A DNA stretch of 64,000 nt from positions 25,469,501 through 25,533,500 of the forward strand of contig OX485805.1 in the NCBI GenBank assembly GCA_950295325.1, written 5' to 3'. Within the stretch, counting starts at the first letter, position 1. The number at the start of each line of letters is the position of its first letter. The notes beneath the pieces were generated by a model, which was given only the letters and a program-made list of their open reading frames with translations, had not been told where the DNA came from and made no database searches. This document shows positions 45,715 through 57,930 of this stretch, one piece after another. The position numbers were made by a program, and so were the translations under genes. Source of the stretch: Polytrichum commune (Eukaryota > Streptophyta > Polytrichopsida > Polytrichales > Polytrichaceae).

Positions 45715-47945
45715 CCAAGCACAAAAACTAAACTGTCGGTACGGGACTTCGTGCTCTCACACTTGCGGTTGGTATTTCTCAGCGCTTACAAATGAGAACT
45801 TGTCACATTTATTCTAGCATGTATACATGACACAACACAGACCAATACCTTCAAGTGGTTGTGACTGATTCTTCCCTAGCCTCCGTTGTCTGGACAAATC
45901 TTTATTCCGACTATGGCAACTGCAGTCACCCATGACACTTGGATGCTTGAGAAATGAAAGGTGGTTGTGCATATAACATCGATCACCAAATACTACTCTT
46001 GTGGAACCCGGAATTAAGAGACTCACTTTGCTTACAAACCAAATCCGGTGTAGATATATGAAGGGAGTCAGAGATTGAAGCCCCCATCAATATCGATGGC
46101 TACATAAATCACCCAACTTGGCCCATCGATTAACATCCATCACATGCCAACCTCCTAATTATACAATATGTACATATATCAACTTAGACCAAGCCGTGAT
46201 AGATTTGAGCCTTTAAGATATGAATGATAATGGTGATTCGTGTGAGCTACAAATGATTGAACAATTATGAGGAATATGGCAACATAAACTATAAATATCA
46301 CAAGAGTAAGATGACGTTGGCCGAAGGGATGTTGTGAATGAGAGAGGGTTCACTCTAGGCTTAGCTTGTCTGTAAATCGGCTTGTACACTATCATAGAAT
46401 AATCGGTCGGTGTGTTAACGTGTTTTGTGCCAAGTCTAAGAGAATTAGTCCCTATACTCTATTTCTATACTCCATATCCAATGTACATCTCTCACATCCC
46501 AACCTCCTAGTACACTATGTACATTGGACGAGGTACACTACGGGCATTTCTAAATCGTAGAACCTAGGAACCATGGATTGCATGAGTGATACCTAATAAA
46601 AGGAGCTTCTATTCACTACACTAAATAATGTATTTACTGTCACCAATTTTATTTTTCTTGCTTGACACTCAATGTAAACCCCTGTGTAGTGTTGACCATC
46701 ACTCGATGTGAACCTAACATTATTTGTCATTCCTTGTAAAAACATTTGGACATGAGAAGTTTACAATGTTTCATTTCTTGTCACTTACTAAGATATGGTA
46801 ACTTTTCTATGGCCTCCTACCACTTAAAAATTTATAACCTCAATCATCAATCTAGTAAGGTGATATTTACCGCTAGTACGTTCCTAACCCTTTTTACACT
46901 TAGGTAAAATGTTGTGCTAAATATATAATTTTTAACATGTTCAAGCTCAAAAACGTGTACAAGACAAAATCAATGGAGCTTCAAAAGTCTACCTTAAATC
47001 CATACGCGTTGTATTCTTAATTTTCTTGTAGAATAGATAAGCAACATACACATAATTTATTAAAGAAAGATGAGATACAAAACTTAAGAGTTCTACCAAA
47101 TTTGTGAAGGTCTGCCTCACATGTGCCCATGCCACCAACGAAATCCACAAAGAGGGTTAGGAACGTACAAGAGGTAAATATTAACAGGATCCGATTATTA
47201 TCTATGTCACACATTCATGTATCGTACCTGCTTTTTAGCCATTTGAACCACGCGAGACTAAGCTTTGTAGTAGGTTACACACTCCTTCCACCTTTACTAG
47301 TACTCACTAAACTAAATTGTCAGTACAGGGCTTTGTGCATTCACGCTTCTCGGTCGGTATTTCTCAGCACTTACAAGAGAAAATTTCTCACAATCTAACC
47401 CGTATACATGACACAACACATACCGATACTTTCAAGTCTTCCCAACTCTCACTTGTCTGGACAAATCTCTATTTTGAATATGCCAACTCGAATCACCCAT
47501 CACACTTACATGCTTGAGAAATGAAAGGAGGTTGTGCATATAAGAACGATAACCAAGTACTACTCTTGTGGAATCTGGAACTTAAGTGACTTACCTTACT
47601 TACAAGTTAGATTTGGTGCAGATGCATGAAAGTCACGCATCTACCAAAATCACCCAACTTGGCCCATCCATTAACATGCCTTGCATTCCAACCTCCTCGT
47701 ACACTGTTACTATGAGCCAAGCACAAAAACTAAACTGTCGGTACAGGGCTTCGTGCACTCACAGTTTCCGTCGGTATTTCTCAAGCCTTACAAACGAAAC
47801 TTTCTCACTTTCTAACCTGTATACATGAGATAACATTGATCAATGCTTTCAAGTTCCTCTGACCGATTCTTCCCTAGTCCCACTTGCATGGACACATCTC
47901 TTTTCTGAATATGGCAACTCCCCCCACCCTGGCCAACAATCATCA
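45715..47945. repeat. Dispersed repeat family A, long copies 4-6
   Basis: Three partial copies in a row: 45715-47300 (long, matching 556-805 plus 2731-4500), 47310-47660 and 47700-47935. Each starts near the AAACTAAAxTGTC anchor. The first two preserve, uninterrupted, the sequence GTGCATATAA where the copy at 805 is split by the Harbinger-like element. No coding frames. Confidence 0.65.
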
Positions 47946-48459
47946 TCCCTACGGTTATCTTTGACTGAAGGTCAATTGGTAATCAAAATCTGTGGTCCAC
48001 ATAGGAGCTGCAAGCATCCAAAGCCTGTGGGAAGAGAAGTCGGCACTAGCTTAAGTTAGATTTGAGTACGTTGCAAGGCTTCTCTGAAATCGTTCTCCTA
48101 CACACAGACAGAAGAGTACCCAACTGGAAGGGGGACATTTAACCTCTCTCCACGAGCCCTCGACAGCGTACAGACATATATAGCTTGTTTATGGTTTCTC
48201 ATATCTATGGGATTTCTGGAGGTATGGCTACTGTAGTAGACTAGTAGTGAAGGGCATGTGAGGAAAAGATGAGGTTCATGTGCCTGCTGCCAATAGAAAA
48301 GTGAAAGCTGTCCAGATAATACATGGCATGACTTTAATAAGGAAATGCTGGAGACAGGAAAAGCTGAGAAGAAAATGCTGGTTTCCCTATTGGCCCTAAC
48401 TTAGCTTCAGTCGGGGAGTGCCGTGCAGACAGAGAAAGTGTCCATGGTACGCTAACACC

Positions 48460-48468
48460 CTGCCCACC
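48460..48468. repeat. 9-bp TSD CTGCCCACC, left
   Basis: Identical to 50095-50103. Confidence 0.65.
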
Positions 48469-50094
48469 AGGGCTGTTTTTTCACAAAGTTTTTACCCGTC
48501 CACGTCCAAAAACCTCAAATTGAAAGGCAAAAAATATTGCAACCCGTCCCAAAACCAGTAATTTCAAAACCAACCCGTCCATGGAAAGGTTAAAGAAAAA
48601 ACAACCTGTCCCAAAACCGGTAATTTCTAAACCAACCCGTCCATGAAAAGGTTAAAGAAAAAAACAAATTGATAAAGATAACCCTAAAGATGTCGGCATG
48701 TGATTGGTTGCACTTGGAAACAATAGTATCTTCCTTCAATTCTGCTTTATCTATTTTAGCTGCCACCTGCCCCATTTCGTCCACATAGACTAGTTCAGAG
48801 AACATACTCTGATCCTTCACAGCAACTTGTTGTCTCCTTCATCCTTTTCTCTCGGGACTGTATCTGCTCCCGAAGATACCGATCATATCTTCCAATTCTT
48901 CTTTCCCTGTCGCGGTTTGAACCGGTTGCGGTGATGAGTGCCGTTTCTTCTTCTTTTTCCCTAAGTTGCACTTTCTGACCTGGACTTTAAGTTCATCCTC
49001 TCCCTAGCTGTTTCACCTTCAATAAACAAATGGCACTCCGGTGACTCCAGCAGCATACTGATCAATGATGAGGATTCATGAACTTGAAGCAGCTCCAATA
49101 GGACTCATCAACCATGCCAGCTAAGTAAGTTAAAGTGAGTTGAGATCCTAGTGTTTGCAATTTAAAAATTCAAGTGTATGCATTTGCCCTTGGTGGGGTG
49201 TCCTCAGAAGAGTCCAATCCTGTGATGTGGATGTGGGAGAGTTTGTAGTTGCTCATTGGCAAAATTATTGGATTAAAGTTGTAGGTCACGGTACTGCTAT
49301 GTCTGTCGAATACAACATAGTTTTGTCAACTTAGGTCTGACAGAAGGCGTTATCAGAAATTGAATTATGTGACATTTGACAAAATTGTTTGAGTGTGTGC
49401 AGCTTTGGGAAGAGTCGAAACAGTCATGGCAAGGTGGTAGAATTTGTAGCCAATGTTGTTGACGTTGCCAGCCTCATACTTCTCTCATATGTAAGAGTCC
49501 TACTTTGTTTTCTCCCCTTTAGGTTTACAGCTTCACTAGATTCTTTGGTTGCCACTTCCTGCACATGATCATGTGCAAATATTCCAGTTGAAGACATCAA
49601 TTGGAATGCAGTGATGCTTGTTTGGAGAAACATGAAGGATAAAGAGAATTCATCCACTTCTTTGAAGGGTAAGTAGCTCTTTGTTTTTAAAATTTTGAAC
49701 ATGTTTATATATACTAATTCATATTCAATTACTAAGTTTACCTTCAATTATAATCTTTGACATTATGTTAAAAAGGTTTTAAATTTTGTGGTTGATGAAT
49801 TAATGTATGCAGGTGAATCAAGCACTTTAAGATTGATATTTTGATTGGGTATTAGTGGTTTGATTGCATTATGCTTATATTCACATGTCATATATGACAT
49901 AATGTAATTGATATTTGTACCATTTATTTTTTTGGGAAAAAAAATTATTTTAAAATGTTATTTTTAGAACCTGTCCAAAGTGAATTTGACACGTCCCAAA
50001 ACTGGTTCATTTTCTAAGAACCCGTCCACTGGAAATGTTCTTTTTATGAACATGTCCCTAGACATGTTAGGGACCTTGTGAAAAATCACCACTG
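48469..50094. mobile_element. Mutator-like element (1,626 bp), possible gene-fragment carrier
   Basis: Ends are inverted relatives: the left reads AGGGCTGTTTTTTCACAAAG, and the right reverse-complements to AGTGGTGATTTTTCACAAGG. They are flanked by a 9-bp duplication CTGCCCACC, the size typical of Mutator-like elements. The left side has tandem blocks around AACCCGTCCATG, and the right side has a related block in the same orientation. Inside, the minus strand at about 48990-48830 has an open, basic, protein-like stretch (GKEELEDMIGIFGSRYSPER) that could be a captured exon. No transposase is seen. Its right 500 bp recurs at 61284-61801. Confidence 0.6.
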
Positions 50095-50150
50095 CTGCCC
50101 ACCCCTGCTGGTGGGGTGGGCAGCAGTGAACGGAGTTCGCCCGTTCACTG
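50090..50150. repeat. Overlapping alternative hairpins
   Basis: A 16-bp perfect inverted repeat (50090-50105 with 50113-50128, loop TGCTGGT) shares its right arm with a second, 10-bp one (CAGTGAACGG at 50124-50133 with 50141-50150). The two cannot form together. This lies at the right edge of the Mutator-like element and includes its TSD. Confidence 0.7.
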
Positions 50151-50559
50151 CCACCAGTAGGTGTGGGCGTCTACGCTTTCTCGCGGCCCTCCCACCAGCA
50201 AGTATGTAAATTTTTTTGCCCCAGGAACCTTCGCGAATTTTTTTTTACCCACTCTGACTAGTAAAACTTGAGAAAAATGTGAAATCCTTCGGACCCAGTG
50301 ATCGGGGAGATTTTTGGGCATAATCGATTGAAACCCTATTGTTTGCAAGTCCAATCGGTTACACATTGACATCCTCTGGTTTTCCTGGGATAAATCGGGG
50401 TATATTCTATAAATTCCTCTAAAATGATTGGTAATTTTCTTGCAATCTTGAACTTCAACCGGTTATTTCTCAAACTCAACCGGTTCATCTATAACTAATT
50501 GCCGGTTCTCCCCGATCATAGTTCAGACCTTGGACAACTAACCAACTAATTCGCCTATT

Positions 50560-50890
50560 AGTTAACTACACTAAATATGATATTTAGTGTTAGATACACT
50601 AAATACGAACGCATGCACTAAATATCACTAACCCTACCAAAGTAAGTAAAATTAACTATGAACTCAAACACTAAATTTCAACTATGGTAATATGTGGAAA
50701 TCACATGCACAAATTTAGTGTTAGTAAGGATATGAAAATAAAATTAACAATGATAAAAGGAGAAGGCGAGCGGCTAGTAGGGAAGGTGGTGGCGCATTTA
50801 TGTCTAACACTAAATATCAAATAATTGAAATTTAGTGTTGAACATGATAGGGTGGTAACAACACTAAATACAATCAAACACTATTCATGC
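50560..50890. repeat. Cluster of ACTAAAT/ATTTAGT motifs
   Basis: About eight ACTAAAT or ATTTAGT motifs in 330 bp, including the palindrome ACTAAATATGATATTTAGT at 50570-50588. Scattered copies of the same motif occur near 3740, 5850 and 6130. Confidence 0.6.
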
Positions 50891-50940
50891 TCCTTAGCAG
50901 TCCACTGACGTAACTTATACTGTCCTTCCTCCTATTACTA

Positions 50941-51186
50941 GGCCGGGGATTCGTGGCACTCAAGTAAAATCATCCGTGCGGATGAAAAAAACACAGGAAT
51001 CATCTAAATGGCTATTTTTGGGTAATTTGATTCCGGAAAAGGAGTCAAAGGCCCCGAAGTAGTCTAGTGATGTCACATTCGAATGAATCGGCCCTCAACC
51101 CCATAGGGGGGCTTTTTTTATTGGAGCCACTTCATCCACGATATCTTGGATGGATGATTTTACTTGAGTGCCACGAATCCCCAGCC
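50941..51186. mobile_element. Mutator-type MITE (246 bp)
   Basis: Terminal inverted repeats of about 35 bp starting GGCCGGGGATTCGTGG (one mismatch between ends) and a perfect 9-bp target duplication CTATTACTA (50932-50940 and 51187-51195). No coding capacity. The size and duplication length point to a miniature Mutator-like element, with high inverted-repeat identity that suggests recent movement. Confidence 0.88.
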
Positions 51187-52442
51187 CTATTACTATGTGG
51201 GTTGACAACACCAATACACAGTAAGTGCAGTAGCTGCTGTACCTACTAACTTAACTTAATCCAGCCACAAAACCAAACCAAACCATAGTTGCAACAAGTT
51301 CAAAGGTAGAAAATTCTTTACTAACTAAATCGGATCAGTAAAACATCAGAAAAACGTCAGAAAAACATCCAAAATCCGGGAAATCATAAAATAATATATA
51401 CAATCCTGGATGCACTATGTAAAGTAGGTTTTTCAGTAAATAAAAATGACGGTCACGACAAACAAGTTATAGCACCTTGTGACTCCAAACAATAATATAA
51501 CTTCCCATAGACGGTGTTGATAACCACCGCCTTGTACTCAATAATCATGCAAATTATGTTTATCAATAAACACATGGACATTGTTGTGCTGGATTTGTAA
51601 ATCATGACTTAGAACAATTTCTTAGTATCGCAGGTCAATTGCCCAAGATATGTACACATGTAGTGATTGATCAAACTTTAAAAACATGAAAGAACCATAT
51701 GTGTAAAAATGACTACCCAAGATATTGGTGGATAAATGTATATTTGCATCAGGAAACCACTAAATTTGTATGTGCAAAAACTTTGCCCCACACTAATATA
51801 TCCACATACCACACTATTTTAGATATGTATTAATGAAATTTCTAAATACAATATTTTTTGTAATGTGGTTGATGTACAGATGAACAAAGATATAAATGTT
51901 TTAATTAGAATTTGACCCAAGTTAAGTTGCATGGGTTAAGAGTCAACGTATTTGCAAAGGCAACCTAATAGTTGGTATGTAAACCACCTTGTACTCATGT
52001 TTGTATGGAGGAATATTATACCACTTTAGCCAATAAGTTAGTGGGGTTGACCAGACTAGTGTCGTAATAGGCTTCTTTGATGCTTCAACCAACCCTTTCC
52101 ACATCCATTTGTTGACCCATCAATAAATATACAATAAGATTGATAACTACTTTTAAAATAGTATTTAGAGTCACATGGCAGTTTATGTCACTTATGTAAT
52201 GACATTTCTTAGGAATATATTCACAAGGAGTGTCATCCAACTTTATAAGTACAAATGGCATATTCTATGTCCTAACATTTTTGTAAGAAAATATAGTCAT
52301 GGATAGTTGAAATTTGCATGAAAGATCAATTAGTTAGTGACAATATTTGCAACATTGAAAATCTACAATGGCTATCAATTTTTACAACCCATCCTGCTAG
52401 AACAAGCTAGAAAATTGCTATCTTTTTTAGCCCAATACCGGT

Positions 52443-52612
52443 GAGCCGGTGAGTTTGAGGCCTAACACGGTTCAAGGTCGCGACTTCACAGTAATTCGGT
52501 GCCCAAAATTACCAAGATGAGCCAGTGAGTATGAAGCCTGACCTGGTTGAAGTTCTCAACTTCACAGTGTTTCGGTGCCCAATGTTACCAAGATGAGTCA
52601 GTGAGTTTGAGG
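52443..52612. repeat. 76-bp tandem repeat, about 2.2 copies
   Basis: Unit begins GAGCCGGTGAGT and contains ACTTCACAGT and TTCGGTGCCCAA. The unit starts are 52443, 52519 and 52595. Confidence 0.75.
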
Positions 52613-53634
52613 TCGATCTGTGCAACCTCAGCCACTGAGAGCATGGACTTTGCACATCACACGGGTTTCAATTCTTAAGTCCCAAGTATGACATGGATGC
52701 TTACATGGCAACATTGTTGGGAGGTGAGGCTCAAGACTTGCGTTGAGGGTTGGGTTAGTAGATAGGGGTGTATGTTTCAATGTAAATCTAGGAAAGGACA
52801 CAAAAAAAACACTTGTTTTAAAGAGTTTAAGTTATGTGCTCAAAATTTGTAATCATTCTATGTTCAGTTGTCAACGTAAATTGAGAGAGATTGTGAATTG
52901 AGAAAGAGAATCTTCACATTCTTAATGAGTCATATATTCTTGTCATTATAAGCATATGAGTCAGGGGCAATTATCATGCGTCTTTAGAAAGTTTATAAAG
53001 AATCTACCATGCTGGTAGATTTGCATAATTCTTTTCTTAACACAAGATGGTTACTTAGGATTCATATGCTTATAATGTATGATTAGCTACAAACATGATG
53101 AAGAACACGGCCATATACACCATTTGGAATTCGTAATCATCTTGCACTAATTATATATTCGCGTATCCTACAAGAAGTGGGTGCAGAGATAAAAGTGTGC
53201 AATTGAGGCCCACTTACTTGACATTTGCATGCGGACGCACAAAAACTCAACCTCGCAAATCCAAGTAGTATCCATAAGGTAGCAAAGAGCATAAAGCAAC
53301 CAAACAAATAAGTCCCACCTAAGGTAGAGAAGTCTTAAGTGGTTACTTTTCCCGAAGAGCCCCTGTCTCATAGGATATGGAACGCGAAATTAGTATGAGA
53401 TGGTTAGCAAATTCAAAGCGATTTTGTAGGCACTTTCTTGATAATTTTTGGAGCTTCTATGAACATCTTATTCATTACCAAAGTGAAGATTCTCGTGCTC
53501 ATTAAACAATCATATAGGTCCCCCAAATTGTGTTGATCATCAAGTCTAGAATGGTTATCATTTTTTGAGCACATAGTCCAATGTTTTTAAGATGCGTCCT
53601 TTTGGAATCTGCTCTTGGAGCTACACCAAATTAC

Positions 53635-54025
53635 ATACCACTCAAATAGAGTAGAGGCGCCCGTAACCAATCACTTAAGAGATTTTGTGCAAGATCTAAA
53701 GAAGTATAAGGTGGTCCAAATATTTCATGTGTAGGAAGATAGCAATCAAGAGGACTGCAAAATTTTCAATAATTTTATTCCTTATATCAAAATTATTGTG
53801 AATTCTTGAAGCCAAAAGTTGGCCCAAACATATTACCAATGCCTAGAGTATACCATAACCGCTCATTCATCCTCACTTTCGCACTCAAAATCAAAACATG
53901 TGTTATGGCACTATAGGTTCCGGCCTGATTGAAATCCACTCCTAGCCTCATCGAAACTCGATCCCAACCTAATCAAAATTCTAATACACTATAGATTGCC
54001 GATTGGGAATAGGCCCCTCTACTAT
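53635..54025. repeat. Dispersed repeat family B, copy 2
   Basis: Partner of 34985-35345. Both end in a stretch around GGGAATAGG. Confidence 0.6.
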
Positions 54026-54221
54026 ATAGGTATTCTAATAAGAAAAGCAACCAAACACAGGTTGTCTTCCTTACCATACATAAGATTCTCATCCGCATCG
54101 TCACTCACATGGAATTGTTGTTCTATTTTTTGGTGATTGTAAATGTTTTTGGTTTAAATAGGAATGGCTCCTTTTGGCCTAACCTACAATTCTACACACC
54201 AAGTAATATTTCCCACCACAA

Positions 54222-54557
54222 TAGAGTTATCCTTTAACTCAACCGGAGTTTTAGTAGGGAGTTGGTTGTTTCGCATGCATAACTTTCCATGTTCGGTAAG
54301 TTGTGGGTGCATGCTTGGAGTCAATGTGGAGGTTTGAACGAAGAACCTTCCATATTAGTTCATTGGGTACCAAACTCATTTTGGCATGCCAAGAGACGCC
54401 AAAATGAGTTTGATACCCAATGAACTAATATGGAAGGCTCTTTGTTCAAACCTCCACATTGACTCCAAGCATGCACCCACAACTTACCGAACATGGAAAG
54501 TTATGCATGCGAAACAACTCCCTACTAAAACTCCAATTGAGTTAAAGGATAACTCTA
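54222..54557. repeat. Long near-perfect inverted repeat (fold-back), arms about 160 bp
   Basis: Left arm 54222-54385 and right arm 54398-54557 are reverse complements except for about five substitutions and one 4-bp indel, separated by a 12-nt spacer. A transcript would fold into a hairpin of about 160 bp. No terminal duplication or TIR typical of a MITE was found at the outer ends. It could be an inverted duplication producing small RNAs, or a fold-back element. Confidence 0.85.
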
Positions 54558-55002
54558 ATGTCTCATCAGTGCCATGTCTGGCCTTGACACAACAATACCG
54601 GCACAGAATTGCAGAATGTAGAAAGGGAAGCTGGGGGAGTCTTCTTCTTCCTAGTGCCAAGGAGGAATTGAGGAATTCCAGAGTTGGGTAATCTGTTGAG
54701 TGGAGACATGGAGGAGGAATTAGAGCAATGAAGGACGGTGGTCAAAATGGAGCTCAGAATTCCAGCTCTTCAATTTTTGGAGATGTGGTGCTCGATTGTG
54801 GTGATGGCGAGGAGGGGGAGGACGAAAAGGAGGTTGCATGGGGCATCGATATACAGGACAAAGATGTCCAAATGCTGGCCCAATTCAAAAGCTTGTAAGT
54901 GTCAATTGGAACTGAATGTGAATCTTGTAGCTGAAGTTTCTCCTTCAGAGCAGAAATGTAAATGTGTCACTGTGTGGTATTCAATTCCAAAGCTGCCAAT
55001 TT

Positions 55003-55525
55003 TCTCATTTTGGTCAGCAATTGTGTTGAACATTTGCGACATGGCCGATTCAATCAGGGTTCGAGTGCTTCAAGAAATACCAATGAGCTGCATTCTTCTT
55101 GTTCCTGTCGGTTGAGTTGGTCCAATCTGTTAGATTTTAAGTCTTTTTTTGCATAGGTGCTAATTTGCTCATTTTGGTCACCAAATTGTGTACAACATTG
55201 CGACATGGCGGCTTCAATCAGGGTTTTATGTGCTCAAAGAAATACTGATGAGCTGCATTGTTGTTGGGTTTGTCCAATCTGTTGGAATTGGGGTAGTTTC
55301 CATAGCTGCTAACATTTTTTTCCTTCTCATTTTTGGTTTCTCATATTGGTCAGCATACTGTTGAGAACTTTGTGACAGGGCGGCTTCCCATGAGGATTTA
55401 TGGAACTACCGATGAGCTGAATTCTTGTTCTTGTGGGGTTTTTTCCATACCTGCTAATATTCTCATTTTGGTCAGCAAATTCTGTTGAACATTGCGAGGG
55501 GGGGGGGGGGGGCTTTCATCAGGGT
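55003..55525. repeat. Four diverged tandem units in TTTTGGTCAGCA-type repeat
   Basis: Units start near 55003, 55168, 55339 and 55462. Each contains TCATTTTGGTCA-like, GACATGGC-like and GATGAGCTG-like blocks; the last has a G13 run (55499-55512). No frame continues across all units. Confidence 0.6.
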
Positions 55526-55858
55526 TTAAGATTCCGGTGCAACGGTAGAGGGTGGTTTTGCAGGCCTTATAGTCGACGCCTTTTCGGATGGGGCCGTGAT
55601 TCCGCGAATGCATGAATTTTTTACGTTTGACATTCAATGCTAGTTTGTTAACATTTCGTTGAAACGTCTCAAACGATGGTCCCAGTTCATCATACATTTG
55701 TCCAGCTTCCTTATGAACGTCAGAGCAAAGCAATTGGTCCTTGATGTTGAAGACAGTGATGTGTAGGGGGTTCAAAGCCTTTGAAGTTGGTAGCACTCTC
55801 ACATTCAACAGATGTCTCGATAGGTTGGATTTCGTAGCAATATGTTCTCATGATTGTC

Positions 55859-55863
55859 CCAGA
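55859..55863. repeat. 5-bp TSD CCAGA, left
   Basis: Partner at 60626-60630. Confidence 0.8.
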
Positions 55864-57930
55864 TGTGAGCACAAATCCCCCTCACCCTTAGATTGCGTCC
55901 TAGTCCGGGTGAGGGATCATGAGCTACATTCAAAGTTCGATTCACATGTGTAAACAAGGAAAGAGGGTTGGGAGAAGTGGTGTGTATAACACCGTTCTTT
56001 CTTTATTTCTTAATTATGCAAGCATTTACAAGTGCTTGATTGCCACACAATGCCAAACACCAATGACTAAATGGAGCCCTTTCTACACCCTAGTCTGATT
56101 CCACCATTCTCCAAGGGCAGAGGAGTCGGTCCCAATCCTATCTAGCACCATCCACTAACACAAGCTCCTTCCTGATCCCCCCTCATTCGCCTAGGTGCCA
56201 CCACGAGTAGATCCCTTCGTTGATGCTCCTTCGCTGGCGTTCCCAACACCTTCAAGCTATCCCTGTAATGCTTCCCTGACTTTGCAGCTGCCGCGAATGC
56301 CGAAGTCGTCAGCAGCTTCGCTTTCACTTTTACTGTACTCCTTCGTCCCCGGCCTCTGCTTGCCGCCTTCAGTGTTGTGCGCTTGTAGTGAAAGTCCTGG
56401 AACTCCCAAGCACTGGTTCTTCCCGACCCATTCTCGACCCAGCCTGGCGCTCCGTCACCCTGGCGTTAACCGAACCTTCATGTGATGTCCTGGCCACTTC
56501 AATAACTAGCACAGTCTACTAGTAGACTTGCCTCCCGCATTCACCCCAAATCAGGCGCCAAAAAATCATCTCCTCCCATCTATCCAGCAACCCAAAGAGA
56601 GGTGCAAGACTTGGATAACTCGAGGTCCAACCCCCTCCAACCGAATCCTCCGCTCCAGTCCAGCCTTACTTCAAGTCGTATAGTGTACCCTTATATGTAT
56701 TAGGAACTCCAGGAACAAACAGTCTGAAGTCTTCGAATGGTCCGTGAAGCTCATCTCTCATTCCTTTAAGCTCCGTGATTTGTTGCCAAGTTGTGATCGT
56801 TATTGCCCCACCCCAGTTGGGGTGATTACCTTAATGGTGAACTAACCCTGGAGCGGAGCAGAGCCCACAAGAACTTTGCTCCTTCCAGTATCCTAGACCC
56901 TCGATACTCAAGTTCGGCAACAAGGATAAGTATCTCAACTGCAATTCAAGCACCACTAGTACAATCAACTAATTTGAGCAGATGCCGTCGATCCTCCTAA
57001 CGCCCTCGCAACTTGCAACTAAATGACCCAGTCGTGATCTTCCCCTTCCACCGAAGACCCGAAGATGTACGGTTGCCAGCAACGGCCAAGACTTCATGAG
57101 GAACTAAGGTCCTCGTAAGAATGACCAGGAACTGCGATCATGCCAGACCTCCCCCTGTCTGTAGATCAGTGTACCCTGAAGAAGGAGATCCATTCGGAGT
57201 TGCAAGGTTGGGGAAGCTCTTGTCCATCGCAGCAACCACATCCCGGAAGAAGTAACCCTAACTCAGTGAGGTCCCCCGTTCTGCCGCGCCGAACGCTGCC
57301 GTCGTCATCATGCACTCTTTCTTGTACCGCCCAGTCCTGATCTGCGGTGGTTGCAGTGCAATCCCCATATCCAGCTTGCCTTCAAGTACTGCACTCGCCT
57401 CGCATCACATCATCGCACCCTCCCCAAATGCCTCACTCTTACGTCATTCTCATGACGGTTAGCACGGTCAGTAGCTGGGTTGTCTCGCACCCCTCTCAGT
57501 TCTCAATCTAACCCCCCCTACTGGCATTTGACCCTCCCGCAACACTCCTTTCTTTCCCCCACATTCCGACAGCGCTTCTACACCTTCCCTCTCCTATTCT
57601 CGCATCAATCCTTAATGCAACAGAGCTTTCGCGTCACGGCCGGAGTTTTTTTTTTTTTTTTCTCCTCCTCTATCCTACCTTCATGCATCATTCTCAAAGA
57701 GACAGGGCTTCGCCCTCTTGCTACCTCTCTCTCCTTACCTCTACCTCTTGACATGCCTAATGAGGCTCCTTGCCTCTACCTCCGGAGACCCCTCCAACCT
57801 CTACCTTTTTTCCCGGGTTGCCCGGCATCTTCCGGGCCGCCCGAAGAAAAAAACGGTTTAAGACCTTTTCTTTTGGCCTCTCCCCTTTTCAAACCCACTT
57901 TCTCTTTTCTTCAATTGACTTCTTCTCCCC

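Larger units (their letters stand above)
51200..54200. other. AT-rich sequence without genes; minor repeats
   Basis: Holds a 76-bp tandem repeat (52443-52518, 52519-52594 and a partial third copy), a block related to 6000-6090, and family B copy 2 at 53635-54025. The only longer frames are isolated and unrecognised. Confidence 0.45.

Noticed and set aside
52443-52612. tRNA gene from the GGTTCAAGGTC string
   Set aside because: No acceptor or anticodon stems, and the string is part of a 76-bp tandem repeat.
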